The notes: generated by a model not told the origin, from the sequence alone. Positions 29,749 through 39,939 are shown, counted from the stretch's first letter. The stretch: DNA of 64,000 bases from Polynucleobacter asymbioticus (GCF_018687575.1 NZ_CP061297.1:1742821-1806820); one strand, 5' to 3'. Program-made: numbers and translations.

Positions 29749-30915
29749 TTACAGACCAGCTGCTGCACGTAAGGCAGGCGCTTTATCGCACTGCTCCCAA
29801 GTGAATTCCGGCTCTTCACGACCAAAGTGACCATAAGCAGCAGTCTTACGATAAATCGGACGTAAAAGGTTCAACATCTTCACGATGCCTTTTGGACGCA
29901 GGTCAAAGTGCTCAGATACTAGTTGTGCAATCTTCTCGTCAGAGATCTTGCCCGTGCCAAAGGTGCTCACCATCACTGAAGTTGGCTTCGCTACACCAAT
30001 CGCATAGGAGATCTGAATCAAGCACTTGCTTGCTAAACCAGCAGCAACTACGTTTTTCGCTACATAACGACCTGCATAGGCAGCGGAACGGTCAACCTTG
30101 GATGGATCCTTGCCAGAGAACGCGCCACCACCGTGAGGAGCCGCACCGCCGTAGGTGTCCACAATGATCTTGCGACCTGTCAGACCACAATCGCCTTGCG
30201 GGCCGCCGATAACAAATCGACCTGTTGGGTTTACCAAGAAGTTAATTGCGCCTTTGATCAAATGCTTAGGCAATACGGGCTTGATGATTTCTTCAATCAC
30301 TGCTTCACGCAACTTCTCCAAAGAAATATCTTCATCATGTTGTGTGGAAAGAACCACGGTGTCGATTGAGTCAGGCTTGCCATCAACATAGCGCAATGTC
30401 ACTTGTGACTTCGCATCAGGACGCAACCAATTTAAACGGCCATCACGGCGCAGTTGGGATTGACGCTCTACTAAGCGGTGTGACAAGTGGATTGGTAAAG
30501 GCATAAGCTCTGCAGTCTCATCACAGGCGTAACCAAACATCAAACCTTGGTCACCAGCGCCTTGATCTAAACCGTCGTCATGTGCTTTGTCAACACCTTG
30601 AGCAATGTCAGGACTCTGTTTGTCATAAGCCACCAACACGGCACAGCCTTTGTAATCAATACCGTAGTCAGTATTGTCGTAACCAATTTCACGCAAAGTA
30701 TTGCGAGCTACCTGGATATAATCTACATTGGCATTTGTTGTGATCTCACCAGCCAACACTACCAAGCCGGTATTACACAAAGTTTCTGCAGCAACGCGCG
30801 CAGTTGGGTCTTGAGCCAGGATTGAATCCAAGATGGCATCAGAGATTTGGTCTGCTACTTTATCGGGGTGACCTTCAGAAACCGATTCTGAGGTAAAGAA
30901 GTAATCATTTGCCAT
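29749..30915 (-). CDS. metK: S-adenosylmethionine synthetase
   Basis: 388 aa. Makes SAM from methionine and ATP. Signatures are [18 protein letters not shown] at the N-terminus, [12 protein letters not shown] around residue 120 and [19 protein letters not shown] for triphosphate binding. AAAGGA lies about 7-8 nt before the ATG. Preceded by a SAM-II-like riboswitch and a sigma-70 promoter, and followed on the same strand by ahcY and metF. Confidence 0.98.
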   Translation of the reverse strand: MANDYFFTSESVSEGHPDKVADQISDAILDSILAQDPTARVAAETLCNTGLVVLAGEITTNANVDYIQVARNTLREIGYDNTDYGIDYKGCAVLVAYDKQSPDIAQGVDKAHDDGLDQGAGDQGLMFGYACDETAELMPLPIHLSHRLVERQSQLRRDGRLNWLRPDAKSQVTLRYVDGKPDSIDTVVLSTQHDEDISLEKLREAVIEEIIKPVLPKHLIKGAINFLVNPTGRFVIGGPQGDCGLTGRKIIVDTYGGAAPHGGGAFSGKDPSKVDRSAAYAGRYVAKNVVAAGLASKCLIQISYAIGVAKPTSVMVSTFGTGKISDEKIAQLVSEHFDLRPKGIVKMLNLLRPIYRKTAAYGHFGREEPEFTWEQCDKAPALRAAAGL

Positions 30916-30982
30916 TGCATATTCCTTTAAAAATTAACACGATCTAAGGGACAACTCGACGTGCCAGGAACTACAACGGCGA

Positions 30983-31033
30983 CGCTTTAGCAGAATTTAT
31001 GAATCGCCCTGCAAGTTGCCTTAACTCAGCGAT
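30983..31033 (-). promoter_or_regulatory. Probable SAM-II (SAM-alpha) class riboswitch upstream of metK
   Basis: A 51-nt element with the compact H-type pseudoknot layout of SAM-II. P1 pairs AUCGCU (31033-31028) with GGCGAU (31008-31003). The class-conserved CUUGCAG lies at 31015-31009, followed by AUAAAU and then GCUAAAG (30991-30985). The pseudoknot can form between GCAG and CUGC. Downstream, UCGCC can re-pair with the 3' P1 strand, and GUUCCU (30971-30966) is complementary to AGGAAU at the metK ribosome site, a plausible switching route. SAM-II is best known from alphaproteobacterial met genes. The class call rests on recalled consensus, not a covariance search. Confidence 0.7.
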
Positions 31034-31039
31034 AGACGA

Positions 31040-31069
31040 ATTCTATCCGAAAAATGCCTTATTCATCAA
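31040..31069 (-). promoter_or_regulatory. Sigma-70 promoter of metK
   Basis: On the minus strand -35 TTGATG (31069-31064) and -10 TAGAAT (31045-31040) are separated by 18 nt. The predicted start of transcription falls within a few nt of the first base of the SAM-II-like aptamer, as expected for a riboswitch leader. Confidence 0.65.
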
Positions 31070-31118
31070 GCATCACCATAAATTTGGCCCTATCGCCCGC
31101 ATTGAATATCATTAGAGG

Positions 31119-31979
31119 GTGCGCAAACTCCTTCTCAAGCTAACCCTCGCTGCAATTGCAGTGTTGCCCTTGTTCCTAGTTCAGGTAATTGGGGCTGCCT
31201 TAGGGATACTGGCCTATCTAGGGTCGAAGCAATATCGATCACTTTTTCGCCCTCAATATGAGGCCGTTGTTAAGAGTCATCATTTACCCCTGCAAATTTG
31301 GCGTGCGGCGGCAGCCTCAGGACAGCTCTTTTCAGACAGCCTATGGATTTGGCGAAATCCCAAAAAAGCACTTGCCCTGGTTGAGGTACAAAACTGGGAT
31401 CTGGTTGAGGCAGCTATCAATGAAGGTCATGGCCTAGTCATGCTGACACCCCACCTAGGTGGCTTTGAAATCATTCCTCGAGTCTTAGCTCAGCACTTCC
31501 CGGCTACCATCCTCTATCGACCCTCACGTCAAGAATGGCTCAACGAAGTGGTGGAAGAAGGTCGGGCCTATCCCAATATGCATTTCGTGCCAACTAACCT
31601 GAATGGCGTTCGCCAGATGACGCGGGCGCTGACACGTGGAGAAGCCATTGGCATTCTTCCAGATCAAGTGCCTAGTGGCGGCGAAGGAGTTTGGGTACCC
31701 TTTTTCGGGCGCCCCGCCTATACAACCCCACTTCCTGCTCGCTTAGCCAATCGCAATAACACGCCGGTTGTGATGTTTACCGCTAAACGCAAAGGCCTTG
31801 GTAAAGGCTGGCTAATGCAGGCCAAGAGATTAGCGCCGCTCTCCGAAGACTCCATGCTTGCTGCTGCAGAACTCAATGTCGCAATTGAAAATGCGATCCT
31901 AGTTGCACCCAATCAATTCATCTGGGCCTATAACCGCTACAAACATCCCAGCGGAGCAGAATTACCACCAAGCAATTAG
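31119..31979 (+). CDS. LpxL/HtrB-family lysophospholipid or lipid A acyltransferase
   Basis: 286-aa inner-membrane acyltransferase with one N-terminal hydrophobic helix. The catalytic H(X4)E motif is seen in LTPHLGGFEIIPR near residue 110, and the ILPDQVP segment with VPFFGRPAYTTPLPARLA is typical of late acyltransferases that add a secondary acyl chain to lipid A. GTG start with AGAGG upstream. It is followed 25 bp later by a second family member, so the two probably act together. Confidence 0.85.
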   Translation: MRKLLLKLTLAAIAVLPLFLVQVIGAALGILAYLGSKQYRSLFRPQYEAVVKSHHLPLQIWRAAAASGQLFSDSLWIWRNPKKALALVEVQNWDLVEAAINEGHGLVMLTPHLGGFEIIPRVLAQHFPATILYRPSRQEWLNEVVEEGRAYPNMHFVPTNLNGVRQMTRALTRGEAIGILPDQVPSGGEGVWVPFFGRPAYTTPLPARLANRNNTPVVMFTAKRKGLGKGWLMQAKRLAPLSEDSMLAAAELNVAIENAILVAPNQFIWAYNRYKHPSGAELPPSN

Positions 31980-32004
31980 TTAATAAATTTATAATTTATT
32001 CAAC

Positions 32005-32904
32005 ATGACCTGGTTACAAAACGTTTTTAATTTCCTAGCGCTGAACTTATTGCGTCTTTTTGCCTTTCTACCTTACACCCTCACCATCTATATTGGTTAC
32101 GGGCTTGGCTGGCTAGCTGCCCATATTCCGAACGAACGTGCCAAGGTCGTAAAAACTAACCTGCGTTTGTGTTTCCCCAATCTGAGCGAAGATGAAATTG
32201 ATGCACTTGCACTAGAGCACTGGAAGTTATTTGGACGTAGCGTAATTGAGCGAAGTCGTATCTGGCTTGGCAGTGGAAAGCAGATTACTGACATCGTCAC
32301 CATCAACTCTGCGATTACGCTTGGCGATCGTAAGCCGAGACTCTTAATCAACCCCCACTTCGTAGGACTCGAGGGCGGCTTCATGGCACTCTCCGTTTTA
32401 GCAAGTCAGCATGATTGGCCGCGCGGTGCGGGACTCTACCAGAACATGAAGAACCCATTCTTTAATCAAAAGATGATTGAATGGAGAAATCGCTTCGGCG
32501 GCAAATCCATTGAGCGTCAAAGTCGCTTACGTGATTTGATTCGGGAAATTCAAACGGGTAACTTTATTTTTATTGCGCCTGACATTGATCTCGGACCACG
32601 CGACTCTGTTTTCGTGCCGTTCTTTGGAATTCAAACTAACACGATCACTTCAGTCTCTCGCTTAGCCAGACTGAGTGGCGCAGAAGTCTGTCTCATGACT
32701 ACAACCTTAAATCCGGATCGCAAAGCGTATACCTGCAACATCAGCGCACCACTTCCCAACTTCCCAACGGATGATGTGGAAGCCGATACTGCACGCCTGA
32801 ATAAATATATCGAAGACCTTGTTCGAGAAAGGCCAGCGGAGTACTATTGGGTACATAAACGCTTCAAACATCGGCCGCCTGGCGAGCCAAATCTTTACAA
32901 CTAA
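32005..32904 (+). CDS. LpxL-family lipid A biosynthesis acyltransferase (paralogue 2)
   Basis: 299-aa member of the same family with catalytic HFVGLE (H-X4-E) in [11 protein letters not shown], then [15 protein letters not shown] and [11 protein letters not shown]. Far more similar to the acyltransferase at 55185-56072 than to its immediate neighbour upstream, judged by shared blocks along the whole length. Probably inserts a secondary acyl chain in lipid A; chain specificity is not readable. Lies between the first acyltransferase and dapF in one direction. Confidence 0.88.
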   Translation: MTWLQNVFNFLALNLLRLFAFLPYTLTIYIGYGLGWLAAHIPNERAKVVKTNLRLCFPNLSEDEIDALALEHWKLFGRSVIERSRIWLGSGKQITDIVTINSAITLGDRKPRLLINPHFVGLEGGFMALSVLASQHDWPRGAGLYQNMKNPFFNQKMIEWRNRFGGKSIERQSRLRDLIREIQTGNFIFIAPDIDLGPRDSVFVPFFGIQTNTITSVSRLARLSGAEVCLMTTTLNPDRKAYTCNISAPLPNFPTDDVEADTARLNKYIEDLVRERPAEYYWVHKRFKHRPPGEPNLYN

Positions 32905-32915
32905 TTGGAATTCTT

Positions 32916-33818
32916 TTGAGTACGAATTTAAACAAGCCAGCACGTACTTTACGCTTCACCAAAATGCATGGTGCCGGCAATGATTTCATTGTGCTCAATG
33001 GGATTGATCAAGATCTCGGTGGCATTACACGTGAGCAGTGGCAAAAACTAGCTCATCGCCAATTTGGAATTGGTGCTGATCAAATTCTGCTGGTTGAAAA
33101 AGCCACACGTCCTGATGCTGATTTTCGTTATCGTATTTTTAATTCTGATGGCGGTGAAGTTGAGCAATGCGGTAATGGTTCACGTTGCTTTGTTCGCTTT
33201 GTACTTGACCAAGGCCTTTCCACAAAGAACCCTTTGCGCGTAGAGGTAGCGCATACCGTTCTCACCTTGAGATCTCATGATGATGGTCAAGTAGAGGTGG
33301 ATATGGGCGCGCCGATTTTTGAGCACAGCCAAATTCCTTTTAACGCAAACGGCTTAGCAAGTAAGCAAGAGTTCCATGAGATGCTCTATGCGCTGCCGAT
33401 TGCTACGCCCGCTCCACACGACAGCTGGATCGGCGTTGTATCGATGGGTAACCCCCATGCCGTGCAAGTAGTCGGTGATGTTGATAGCGCGCCCGTACTC
33501 GAAGAAGGTCCATCGATCGAAAAGGATGCAGCATTTCCGAAAAGAGTTAACGCGGGCTATATGCAGATCCTTAATCGCAATGAAATCAAGTTGCGTGTCT
33601 ACGAGCGTGGTGCTGGTGAGACTCTCGCTTGTGGCACTGGTGCGTGCGCTGCAGTAGTCTCGGGTATTCGTCGTGGTTTACTCGACTCCCCCGTCAAAGT
33701 ACATACACGGGGTGGCGATTTGATAGTTGCCTGGGGTGGCATGATCAACGAAGTAGCTCAGAGCGTCATCATGACTGGGCCAGCCATTACCGTGTTCGAA
33801 GGCGAAACAGCAATCTAA
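32916..33818 (+). CDS. dapF: Diaminopimelate epimerase
   Basis: 300 aa. Interconverts LL- and meso-diaminopimelate for lysine and peptidoglycan. Two-Cys catalytic pair in [10 protein letters not shown] (near residue 88) and [10 protein letters not shown] (near 240), plus the N-terminal [17 protein letters not shown] start at 32916 with GGA about 7 nt upstream; the next ATG would cut into the conserved HGAGNDF block. Confidence 0.96.
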   Translation: MSTNLNKPARTLRFTKMHGAGNDFIVLNGIDQDLGGITREQWQKLAHRQFGIGADQILLVEKATRPDADFRYRIFNSDGGEVEQCGNGSRCFVRFVLDQGLSTKNPLRVEVAHTVLTLRSHDDGQVEVDMGAPIFEHSQIPFNANGLASKQEFHEMLYALPIATPAPHDSWIGVVSMGNPHAVQVVGDVDSAPVLEEGPSIEKDAAFPKRVNAGYMQILNRNEIKLRVYERGAGETLACGTGACAAVVSGIRRGLLDSPVKVHTRGGDLIVAWGGMINEVAQSVIMTGPAITVFEGETAI

Positions 33819-33841
33819 AGAGCTGAGCTGCTCTTTAGATT
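33812..33841. terminator. Bidirectional hairpin overlapping the dapF and pyrE stop codons
   Basis: AATCTAAAGAGC-tgagct-GCTCTTTAGATT is a perfect 12-bp inverted repeat. Its left arm contains the dapF TAA and its right arm adjoins the pyrE stop, between convergent genes. It lacks a strong T run, so it may terminate weakly. Confidence 0.55.
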
Positions 33842-34508
33842 AAATCCCGTATTTCTCGCGATAAGCTTTTACTGCTGGTAGATAGTTAGTTAACTCGGTA
33901 TTGCTGGAAGCAGTTAAGAAAGCCATCAAGTCTGCCAAGTTCGCAATTGCCACTACCGGCAACCCAAACTCTTGTTCGACAGCTTGCACTGCGGACTTAT
34001 CGCCAATCTCCGTAGCAGTCCCTGATTTTTCCATACGATCTAAAGCAATTAATACCGCCGCTGGTTCAGCACCTGCATCGCGAATGAGTTTTACAGACTC
34101 TCTCACCGAAGTCCCAGCTGAAATCACATCGTCAATGATGACTACTTTGCCTTTGACTGGGGCACCTACCAATGAACCGCCCTCACCATGGTCTTTGGCT
34201 TCTTTACGGTTATAGGCATAAGGCACATTACGGCCCGCATCGGCCAAAGCGATTGCAGTGGCAGCAGCTAAAGTGATGCCTTTATAGGCTGGCCCATAAA
34301 GCATGTCGTATTGCAGGCCAGATTCTTGCAGGGCTTTAGCGTAATAACGACCTAAGGCACTAAGGCGAGCACCATCATTGAATCCACCCGCATTAAAGAA
34401 ATAAGGGGAAAGGCGCCCTGCTTTAGTTTTAAACTCCCCAAACGACAAAACATTTGCCTCTAAGGCGAATTGAATAAAGTTATCTTGATTAGAATTTTTT
34501 GAGCTCAT
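33840..34508 (-). CDS. pyrE: Orotate phosphoribosyltransferase
   Basis: 222 aa. Joins orotate and PRPP in pyrimidine synthesis. The PRPP-binding loop is VVIIDDVISAGTSVRES near residue 125, with LYGPAYKGI and the N-terminal FGEFKTKAGRLSPYFFNAG. Its start is only 8 bp from the divergent start of exonuclease III. Confidence 0.97.
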   Translation of the reverse strand: MSSKNSNQDNFIQFALEANVLSFGEFKTKAGRLSPYFFNAGGFNDGARLSALGRYYAKALQESGLQYDMLYGPAYKGITLAAATAIALADAGRNVPYAYNRKEAKDHGEGGSLVGAPVKGKVVIIDDVISAGTSVRESVKLIRDAGAEPAAVLIALDRMEKSGTATEIGDKSAVQAVEQEFGLPVVAIANLADLMAFLTASSNTELTNYLPAVKAYREKYGI

Positions 34509-34516
34509 AGGCCTAT

Positions 34517-35299
34517 ATGTTACGCATCATTTCTGCCAACCTCAACGGTATCCGTTCTGCAGTCAAAAAAGGCTTTCTGCCTTGGGTTGTAAAGCAAAAA
34601 GCAGACTTTGTCTGTATGCAGGAGCTCAAAGCTCAACAGGACGATTTGGAGAGTGCCATCCTTAATCCAGATGGCCTGCATGGCTTCTTTCATCATGCTG
34701 AGAAAAAGGGTTACAGCGGTTGTGGCATCTATACCCCTCACAAGCCTGATGAGGTGCTCTATGGCTATGGCAATGAAGAGTTTGATGCTGAGGGGCGCTA
34801 TGTAGAGGCCCGCTTCAAGAATCTCTCAGTAATCTCGGTATATATGCCCTCAGGCTCAAGCTCGCCAGAAAGGCAGGAGGCGAAATATCGTTATCTAGAT
34901 TCTTTCTTGCCACACCTAGTGGAGCTCAAAAATTCAGGGCGTGAGATTGTGCTGTGCGGGGATGTCAATATTGCCCATAACGAGATTGACCTCAAAAACT
35001 GGAAAGGCAACCTAAAGAATTCAGGATTTTTACCCGAAGAGCGCGCTTGGCTAAGCAACTTATTTGGCAAAGTCGGTTACGTAGATGTCTATAGAAAGCT
35101 AGAGCCCGAAGCAGCAGAGTCCTGCTACACCTGGTGGAGTAATCGGGGTCAAGCTTATGCAAAGAACGTGGGCTGGCGCATCGACTATCACATCACCACA
35201 CCAGGGATTGCAGCAAGCGCCAAAAATACTGCTGTATATAAAGATGAGCGCTTCTCAGATCACGCTCCACTCACAGTGGATTACGACTGGTCTATTTAG
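34517..35299 (+). CDS. xth: Exodeoxyribonuclease III family AP endonuclease
   Basis: 260 aa. Metal-dependent AP endonuclease and 3' exonuclease of base excision repair. Conserved motifs are SANLNGIRSAVKKG, MQELKAQ (metal-binding Glu), GDVNIAHNEIDLKNWKGN, YTWWSNRGQAYAKNVGWRIDYH and the terminal SDHAPL with catalytic His. Start codons of this gene and pyrE are 8 bp apart, so each promoter must lie in the other gene's coding sequence. Confidence 0.95.
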   Translation: MLRIISANLNGIRSAVKKGFLPWVVKQKADFVCMQELKAQQDDLESAILNPDGLHGFFHHAEKKGYSGCGIYTPHKPDEVLYGYGNEEFDAEGRYVEARFKNLSVISVYMPSGSSSPERQEAKYRYLDSFLPHLVELKNSGREIVLCGDVNIAHNEIDLKNWKGNLKNSGFLPEERAWLSNLFGKVGYVDVYRKLEPEAAESCYTWWSNRGQAYAKNVGWRIDYHITTPGIAASAKNTAVYKDERFSDHAPLTVDYDWSI

Positions 35300-36626
35300 C
35301 GACTTGTGAATCGTGCTTTTTAAACTCCACTACTTTGAATTGAATAGTGAGCCAAATCAGAATTAATACTGGTGCACCAATAATTGCAGTACTAATAAAA
35401 AAGTTTGAATAGCCAAAGTTATTTACAAATACGCCTGAGAATCCAGCTAACCACTTTGGTAATAAGAGCATCATCGAACTAAATAATGCGTACTGGGTTG
35501 CGGAATATTGAATGTTTGTCAGCGCTGATAGGAATGCGATAAACGCAGCTGTAGCAATTCCGGAACTGAGATTGTCAGCAGAGATAACCCAGATCAGCCC
35601 ATGCAAGTCATGGCCCTGTGTCGCAAGCCAAGCAAATAATAAATTGCTGACGGCCGATAAAATTGCGCCCAAGAACAAGATGCGCATGACACCAAAGCGC
35701 AAAGTGAGCACGCCGCCCACGAATGCGCCCACTAAGGTCATCACCACACCAAAAACCTTACTAACTGCTGCAACTTCATCTTTGGTGTAACCCATGTCTA
35801 CGTAAAACGGATTGGCCATAATGCCCATCACTACATCACTAATACGATAGATGGCGATTAAGGACAAAATCAAAATAGCATGCCAGCCATAGCGCTTGAT
35901 GAAATCTGCAAAGGGCTCAATGAGGGTTTGATGTAGCCATGCCCTTGTATTACGGGCTTTTGCAAGCTCAATGCGAATGGGCTCTTTACTAAACAAAGTG
36001 GTGACAACACCCACACCAATCGAGAGCGCCATGCAAAGATAAGCAAATTGCCATGCAGCTGGGTCGTAGCCAGTAAGACCAGATTCAGCGCGGGCAGCCA
36101 ACCAGAGAACACCGGCACCAGACCAAATCAATGCGAGGCGATAACCTGTTTGATAGGTCGCAGCCAATGCGGCCTGATGGTCGCTATCGGCAGACTCAAT
36201 ACGAAAAGCATCTAATGCAATGTCTTGGGTTGCAGAACCAAAAGCGACTAGGAGCGCGCACCACACAATCGGCGTCAACTGAACCTTGGGATCAATACTT
36301 GCCATACCCACTAGACCCAGAACAATCAGCAACTGCGCAAACAGCAGCCAGCCACGCCTTCTGCCAAATAAATTGGATAGCAAGGGAATGGATAGTCGAT
36401 CTACCAGAGGGGCCCACATCCACTTAAACGCGTAGATTAAGCCAACCCAAGTGAGGTAACCAATGGTGCTGCGATCAATACCCGCCTCTCTTAACCAAAA
36501 GCTGAGTGTTCCTAAAATCAGTAGTAGGGGTAGGCCTGCAGAAAAGCCCAAGAAGAGCATTCGAAGACATGGCCATTCGAGATAAACCCGAAAGTCTTTC
36601 AGCCAGGACTGGGCGCTACTAAGCAC
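35292..36626 (-). CDS. ampG: AmpG-like MFS permease
   Basis: 444 aa with about 12 membrane segments. The N-terminal GFSAGLPLLLILGTLSFWLREAGI matches AmpG, the inner-membrane importer of GlcNAc-anhydromuropeptides for peptidoglycan recycling. Related MFS carriers cannot be fully excluded. Overlaps metW by 8 bp, so it is the last gene of the argB-slmA-metX-metW-ampG run, and it overlaps xth by 8 bp tail to tail. Confidence 0.82.
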   Translation of the reverse strand: MLSSAQSWLKDFRVYLEWPCLRMLFLGFSAGLPLLLILGTLSFWLREAGIDRSTIGYLTWVGLIYAFKWMWAPLVDRLSIPLLSNLFGRRRGWLLFAQLLIVLGLVGMASIDPKVQLTPIVWCALLVAFGSATQDIALDAFRIESADSDHQAALAATYQTGYRLALIWSGAGVLWLAARAESGLTGYDPAAWQFAYLCMALSIGVGVVTTLFSKEPIRIELAKARNTRAWLHQTLIEPFADFIKRYGWHAILILSLIAIYRISDVVMGIMANPFYVDMGYTKDEVAAVSKVFGVVMTLVGAFVGGVLTLRFGVMRILFLGAILSAVSNLLFAWLATQGHDLHGLIWVISADNLSSGIATAAFIAFLSALTNIQYSATQYALFSSMMLLLPKWLAGFSGVFVNNFGYSNFFISTAIIGAPVLILIWLTIQFKVVEFKKHDSQVAK

Positions 36627-37200
36627 GTCGAACGCGGAACAGCGCTAGGCTTCCAAAAAGATTAGGCATCAAAGTAACCTGACGACCCTCATGCAAAATG
36701 CATTGATCCAGTATCTGCAAGCCCAAGCTCGAAGCTAGCTTTTCAAAATCGGCCACCGTGAGAACACGTACGTTAGGTGTGTTGTACCACTGGTATGGCA
36801 AGCTCTTAGAGACAGGCATGCGACCAAAGCCAACAGCCAGGCGATGAGACCAATGGCCAAAGTTTGGAAATGAAACAATCGACTCTTTACCAACTCGAAC
36901 CACTTCACGCAAGATCTTTTCAGTTTCATGAATGGTTTGTAATGTCTGGGAAAGCACTACCGTATCAAAGCTATGATTCTCAAAGAGCGCTAAGCCGCCT
37001 TCCAGATTTTGCTGAATGACGTTCAAGCCTTTTTGTACACAAGACAGCACGCGCGCATCATCAATTTCAACTCCATAAGCGTGCACCGGTTTTTGCTTTT
37101 GCAAATACTCCAAGAAGCTTCCGTCACCACAGCCAAGATCCAACACTTCACTATTGGGCGCAATCCAATTCGCTATTGCGGCAAAGTCTGCGCGCTTCAT
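36619..37200 (-). CDS. metW: Methionine biosynthesis protein MetW
   Basis: 193-aa class I methyltransferase-fold protein. SAM-binding motif [15 protein letters not shown] at residue 20, YGVEID, and the family's [13 protein letters not shown] and SFPNFGHW. MetW works with MetX in methionine synthesis in Pseudomonas and relatives; its biochemical role is not settled. It overlaps metX by 4 bp. Confidence 0.93.
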   Translation of the reverse strand: MKRADFAAIANWIAPNSEVLDLGCGDGSFLEYLQKQKPVHAYGVEIDDARVLSCVQKGLNVIQQNLEGGLALFENHSFDTVVLSQTLQTIHETEKILREVVRVGKESIVSFPNFGHWSHRLAVGFGRMPVSKSLPYQWYNTPNVRVLTVADFEKLASSLGLQILDQCILHEGRQVTLMPNLFGSLALFRVRRA

Positions 37201-38336
37201 GATTGAGCCTCTAGCATTTGTTCAAAATAAGCACGAATCAGATTGTGATATCTCGGATCATCTAATAAGAAAGCATCATGCCCATGTGGTGCATCAATCT
37301 CTGCATAACTGACCTCACTCTTATTGCTGAGTAAAGACTCCACAATTTCACGACTGCGATTAGGCGGGAAACGCCAATCGGTGGAAAAGCTTACGACTAA
37401 AAACTTGGCTTGCACTTCAGCAAGGGCGCGATTCAAGCTACCCTCATAACGACGAGAAGGGTCAAAGTAATCTAGCGCTCGGGTAATCAGTAAATAAGTA
37501 TTGGCATCAAAGTAAGTGGAGAACTTATCGCCTTGGTGGCGCAAATAACTTTCTACCTCAAATTCCACATCAAAGCTGAAGCGGTAGTCTTGGGATTCAC
37601 CGCTAGGTCTTTGTAACTCGCGCCCAAACTTTTCTGCCATGTCATCATCTGACAGGTAGGTAATGTGCCCAACCATGCGAGCTAGTCTGAGGCCGCGCTT
37701 TGGCACTACGCCATGTTCGTAGTAGTTACCACCATGAAAATCCGGGTCAGACAAAATGGCATTACGAGCCACTTCATTAAATGCAATGTTCTGCGCGCTC
37801 AGTTTTGGTGTCGAAGCAATGACCAAGCAATGGGCAAGTCGTTTTGGGAACTGGATAGACCAAGCTAATGCTTGCATACCACCCAAGCTTCCACCCATTA
37901 CCGCAGCAAAACGACGAATGCCCAACTTATCAGCTAAACGCGCCTGAGTATTCACCCAATCTTCCACCGTGATCACTGGGAAATCTGCGCCATAAGGCTT
38001 ACTGGTGGCCGGATTGATACTCATTGGCCCAGTGGATCCGAAGCAAGAACCTAAGTTGTTAACGCCGATAACAAAGAAGTGATTTGTATCTACTGGCTTA
38101 CCTGGCCCAATCATGTTGTCCCACCAGCCGATATCTTTTGCATCATCGGGATTGGGTCCAGCCACGTGGTGTGATGCATTCAGCGCATGACAAACCAGCA
38201 CGGCATTACTTTTATCGGCATTGAGCTTGCCGTAGGTTTCAATAACTAAATCGTAGCCCGATAAGATGGCGCCACTTTGCAAAGGCAAGGGCTCGGCAAA
38301 ATGGATAGTGTTTCTAGAGAGATGTAGCTCGCTCAT
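37197..38336 (-). CDS. metX: Homoserine O-acyltransferase MetX (acetyl or succinyl)
   Basis: 379-aa alpha/beta hydrolase that activates homoserine at the entry to methionine synthesis. The nucleophile elbow is [13 protein letters not shown] (Ser near residue 150), with [13 protein letters not shown] and the C-terminal [12 protein letters not shown] supplying the Asp/His of the triad. Sequence family alone does not tell acetyl- from succinyl-CoA use: many Burkholderiales MetX are classed as succinyltransferases. Sandwiched between slmA and metW with 4-bp overlaps on both sides. Confidence 0.94.
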   Translation of the reverse strand: MSELHLSRNTIHFAEPLPLQSGAILSGYDLVIETYGKLNADKSNAVLVCHALNASHHVAGPNPDDAKDIGWWDNMIGPGKPVDTNHFFVIGVNNLGSCFGSTGPMSINPATSKPYGADFPVITVEDWVNTQARLADKLGIRRFAAVMGGSLGGMQALAWSIQFPKRLAHCLVIASTPKLSAQNIAFNEVARNAILSDPDFHGGNYYEHGVVPKRGLRLARMVGHITYLSDDDMAEKFGRELQRPSGESQDYRFSFDVEFEVESYLRHQGDKFSTYFDANTYLLITRALDYFDPSRRYEGSLNRALAEVQAKFLVVSFSTDWRFPPNRSREIVESLLSNKSEVSYAEIDAPHGHDAFLLDDPRYHNLIRAYFEQMLEAQS

Positions 38337-39007
38337 TCGGACAGAAGAATACGAAGACTAATATCAGATGCTTCGGTTGGAAGCTTCTTAAAGCCGCTAC
38401 GCGCAAAACGGTGCCAGCGCCCCAAAACATAACTCATCAACATTGCTGCGCGAATACTAACTTCATCTTGAGATACGTTTGCCCAGTTACCACCCTGAGT
38501 TTGCGCAATGCGCAGTGCTTGCTTTAAGGATGCCTCTACACGATCAAGCACCTGTGTAATACGGTCTTGCAAGCGATCATCTTCCTGCAAGAGTGCGTCA
38601 CCTAGAAGAACACGAGTCATGCCAGGATTCTTTTCAGCGAAGAACAAAAGCATCTGCAAAATGCCACGAGCTTGGGCAAGTCCGGATTCTTCTTTTTGAT
38701 TAATCTGATTAATCAAACCAAAAACGGTTTGTTCAATAAACGAAATCAAGCCTTCAAACATCTGCGCCTTACTGGCGAAATGTCGATAGAGTGCCGCTTC
38801 TGAAACTTGAATTTTTGCCGCTAATGCCGCAGTGGTGACGCGCTCACCCTTAGGGTTTTGCAACATCTCGGCCAATACTTGCAAGATTTGCAAACGGCGC
38901 TCGCCAGGGCGTGGACGCTTACGTGTCTTACCCTCTTCAGCAACTGTTGCCTCGATCTCTGATGCACTAGGGTCTAAAGAATCACGCATGTCTATATCTC
39001 TTATCAA
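38333..39007 (-). CDS. slmA: Nucleoid occlusion factor SlmA (TetR family)
   Basis: 224-aa TetR-type DNA-binding protein. The helix-turn-helix [35 protein letters not shown] and the [28 protein letters not shown] region are the SlmA signatures (each longer than needed, key residues EAALYRHF and NPGMTRVL). SlmA bound to its sites blocks FtsZ assembly over the chromosome. There is an acidic N-terminal extension of about 30 residues. Four bp downstream of argB and overlapping metX. Confidence 0.9.
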   Translation of the reverse strand: MIRDIDMRDSLDPSASEIEATVAEEGKTRKRPRPGERRLQILQVLAEMLQNPKGERVTTAALAAKIQVSEAALYRHFASKAQMFEGLISFIEQTVFGLINQINQKEESGLAQARGILQMLLFFAEKNPGMTRVLLGDALLQEDDRLQDRITQVLDRVEASLKQALRIAQTQGGNWANVSQDEVSIRAAMLMSYVLGRWHRFARSGFKKLPTEASDISLRILLSE

Positions 39008-39010
39008 CTC

Positions 39011-39913
39011 TTAACGAGAGCGAATCATTGTTCCAAAAGCTTGCTCTGTCAGAATTTCTAACAACAAAGAGTGCTCAATTCGGCCATCAATAATATGAAC
39101 AGAATTCACGCCACTCTTGGCCGCATCTAATGCAGAAGAAATTTTTGGCAACATACCGCCAGAAATCGTGCCATCAGCAAAGAGGCCATCAATTTCACGT
39201 GCGGTCAGGTCTGTTAAGAGCGTGCCATTTTTATCCATCACACCAGGAATGTTGGTCATCATGACCAATTTCTCTGCATGAAGAATTTCCGCCATCTTGC
39301 CAGCCACCAAGTCAGCATTAATGTTGTATGCCTGACCTTCTTCGCTAAATCCAATTGGGGAGATCACCGGAATAAAGGCATCGTCTTGCAATGCTTTAAC
39401 CACTGCCGGATTAATGGCTTCGATTTCGCCAACAAAACCTAAATCAATCGTTGCACCAGCCTTCTTTTCATCGGCAACAAACATTTTCTTCGCCCGAATC
39501 AAACCACCGTCTTTACCAGTCAAACCAACGGCCTGGCCGCCAAAGTGATTGATCAACATCACGATGTCTTGCTGCACCTCACCGCCGAGGACCCACTCCA
39601 CCACTTCCATGGTTTCTTCATCAGTTACACGCATACCTTGAATGAAGGTGCCGGTCTTACCAATCTTCTTGAGGGCCTCATCAATTTGCGGTCCACCACC
39701 ATGAACGACGACTGGGTTCATACCAACCAGTTTCAGCAAGATGACATCGCGCGCAAAACTTTCTTTAAGGCGCTCCTCAACCATTGCATTCCCACCATAC
39801 TTAATCACGATAGTCTTACCGTGGTACGCACGAATATAAGGCAAGGCCTCGGCCAAAATCTCCGCCTTCAGTAAAGGGGAGATTTCGCTAATAGATGGAG
39901 ATTGCTTGGTCAT
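39011..39913 (-). CDS. argB: Acetylglutamate kinase
   Basis: 300 aa. Phosphorylates N-acetylglutamate in arginine synthesis. Motifs are [24 protein letters not shown] and the ATP-site [11 protein letters not shown]. It follows dksA by 26 bp and leads into slmA and the metX-metW pair. Confidence 0.97.
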   Translation of the reverse strand: MTKQSPSISEISPLLKAEILAEALPYIRAYHGKTIVIKYGGNAMVEERLKESFARDVILLKLVGMNPVVVHGGGPQIDEALKKIGKTGTFIQGMRVTDEETMEVVEWVLGGEVQQDIVMLINHFGGQAVGLTGKDGGLIRAKKMFVADEKKAGATIDLGFVGEIEAINPAVVKALQDDAFIPVISPIGFSEEGQAYNINADLVAGKMAEILHAEKLVMMTNIPGVMDKNGTLLTDLTAREIDGLFADGTISGGMLPKISSALDAAKSGVNSVHIIDGRIEHSLLLEILTEQAFGTMIRSR

Positions 39914-39939
39914 TGCTACTTTTTTATTTGATCTGGTAA

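Noticed and set aside
30940..30990. SAM/SAH-class riboswitch (the UUCCUGGC near 30964-30971 resembles its core)
   Set aside because: The flanking P1 helix of that class does not form here; the upstream SAM-II layout is far better supported and this stretch is better read as its anti-Shine-Dalgarno region.
31983..32003. AATAAAT-ttata-ATTTATT inverted repeat between two acyltransferase genes
   Set aside because: Only A/T pairs, no T run after it and a 25-bp gap; low-complexity sequence rather than a terminator or operator.
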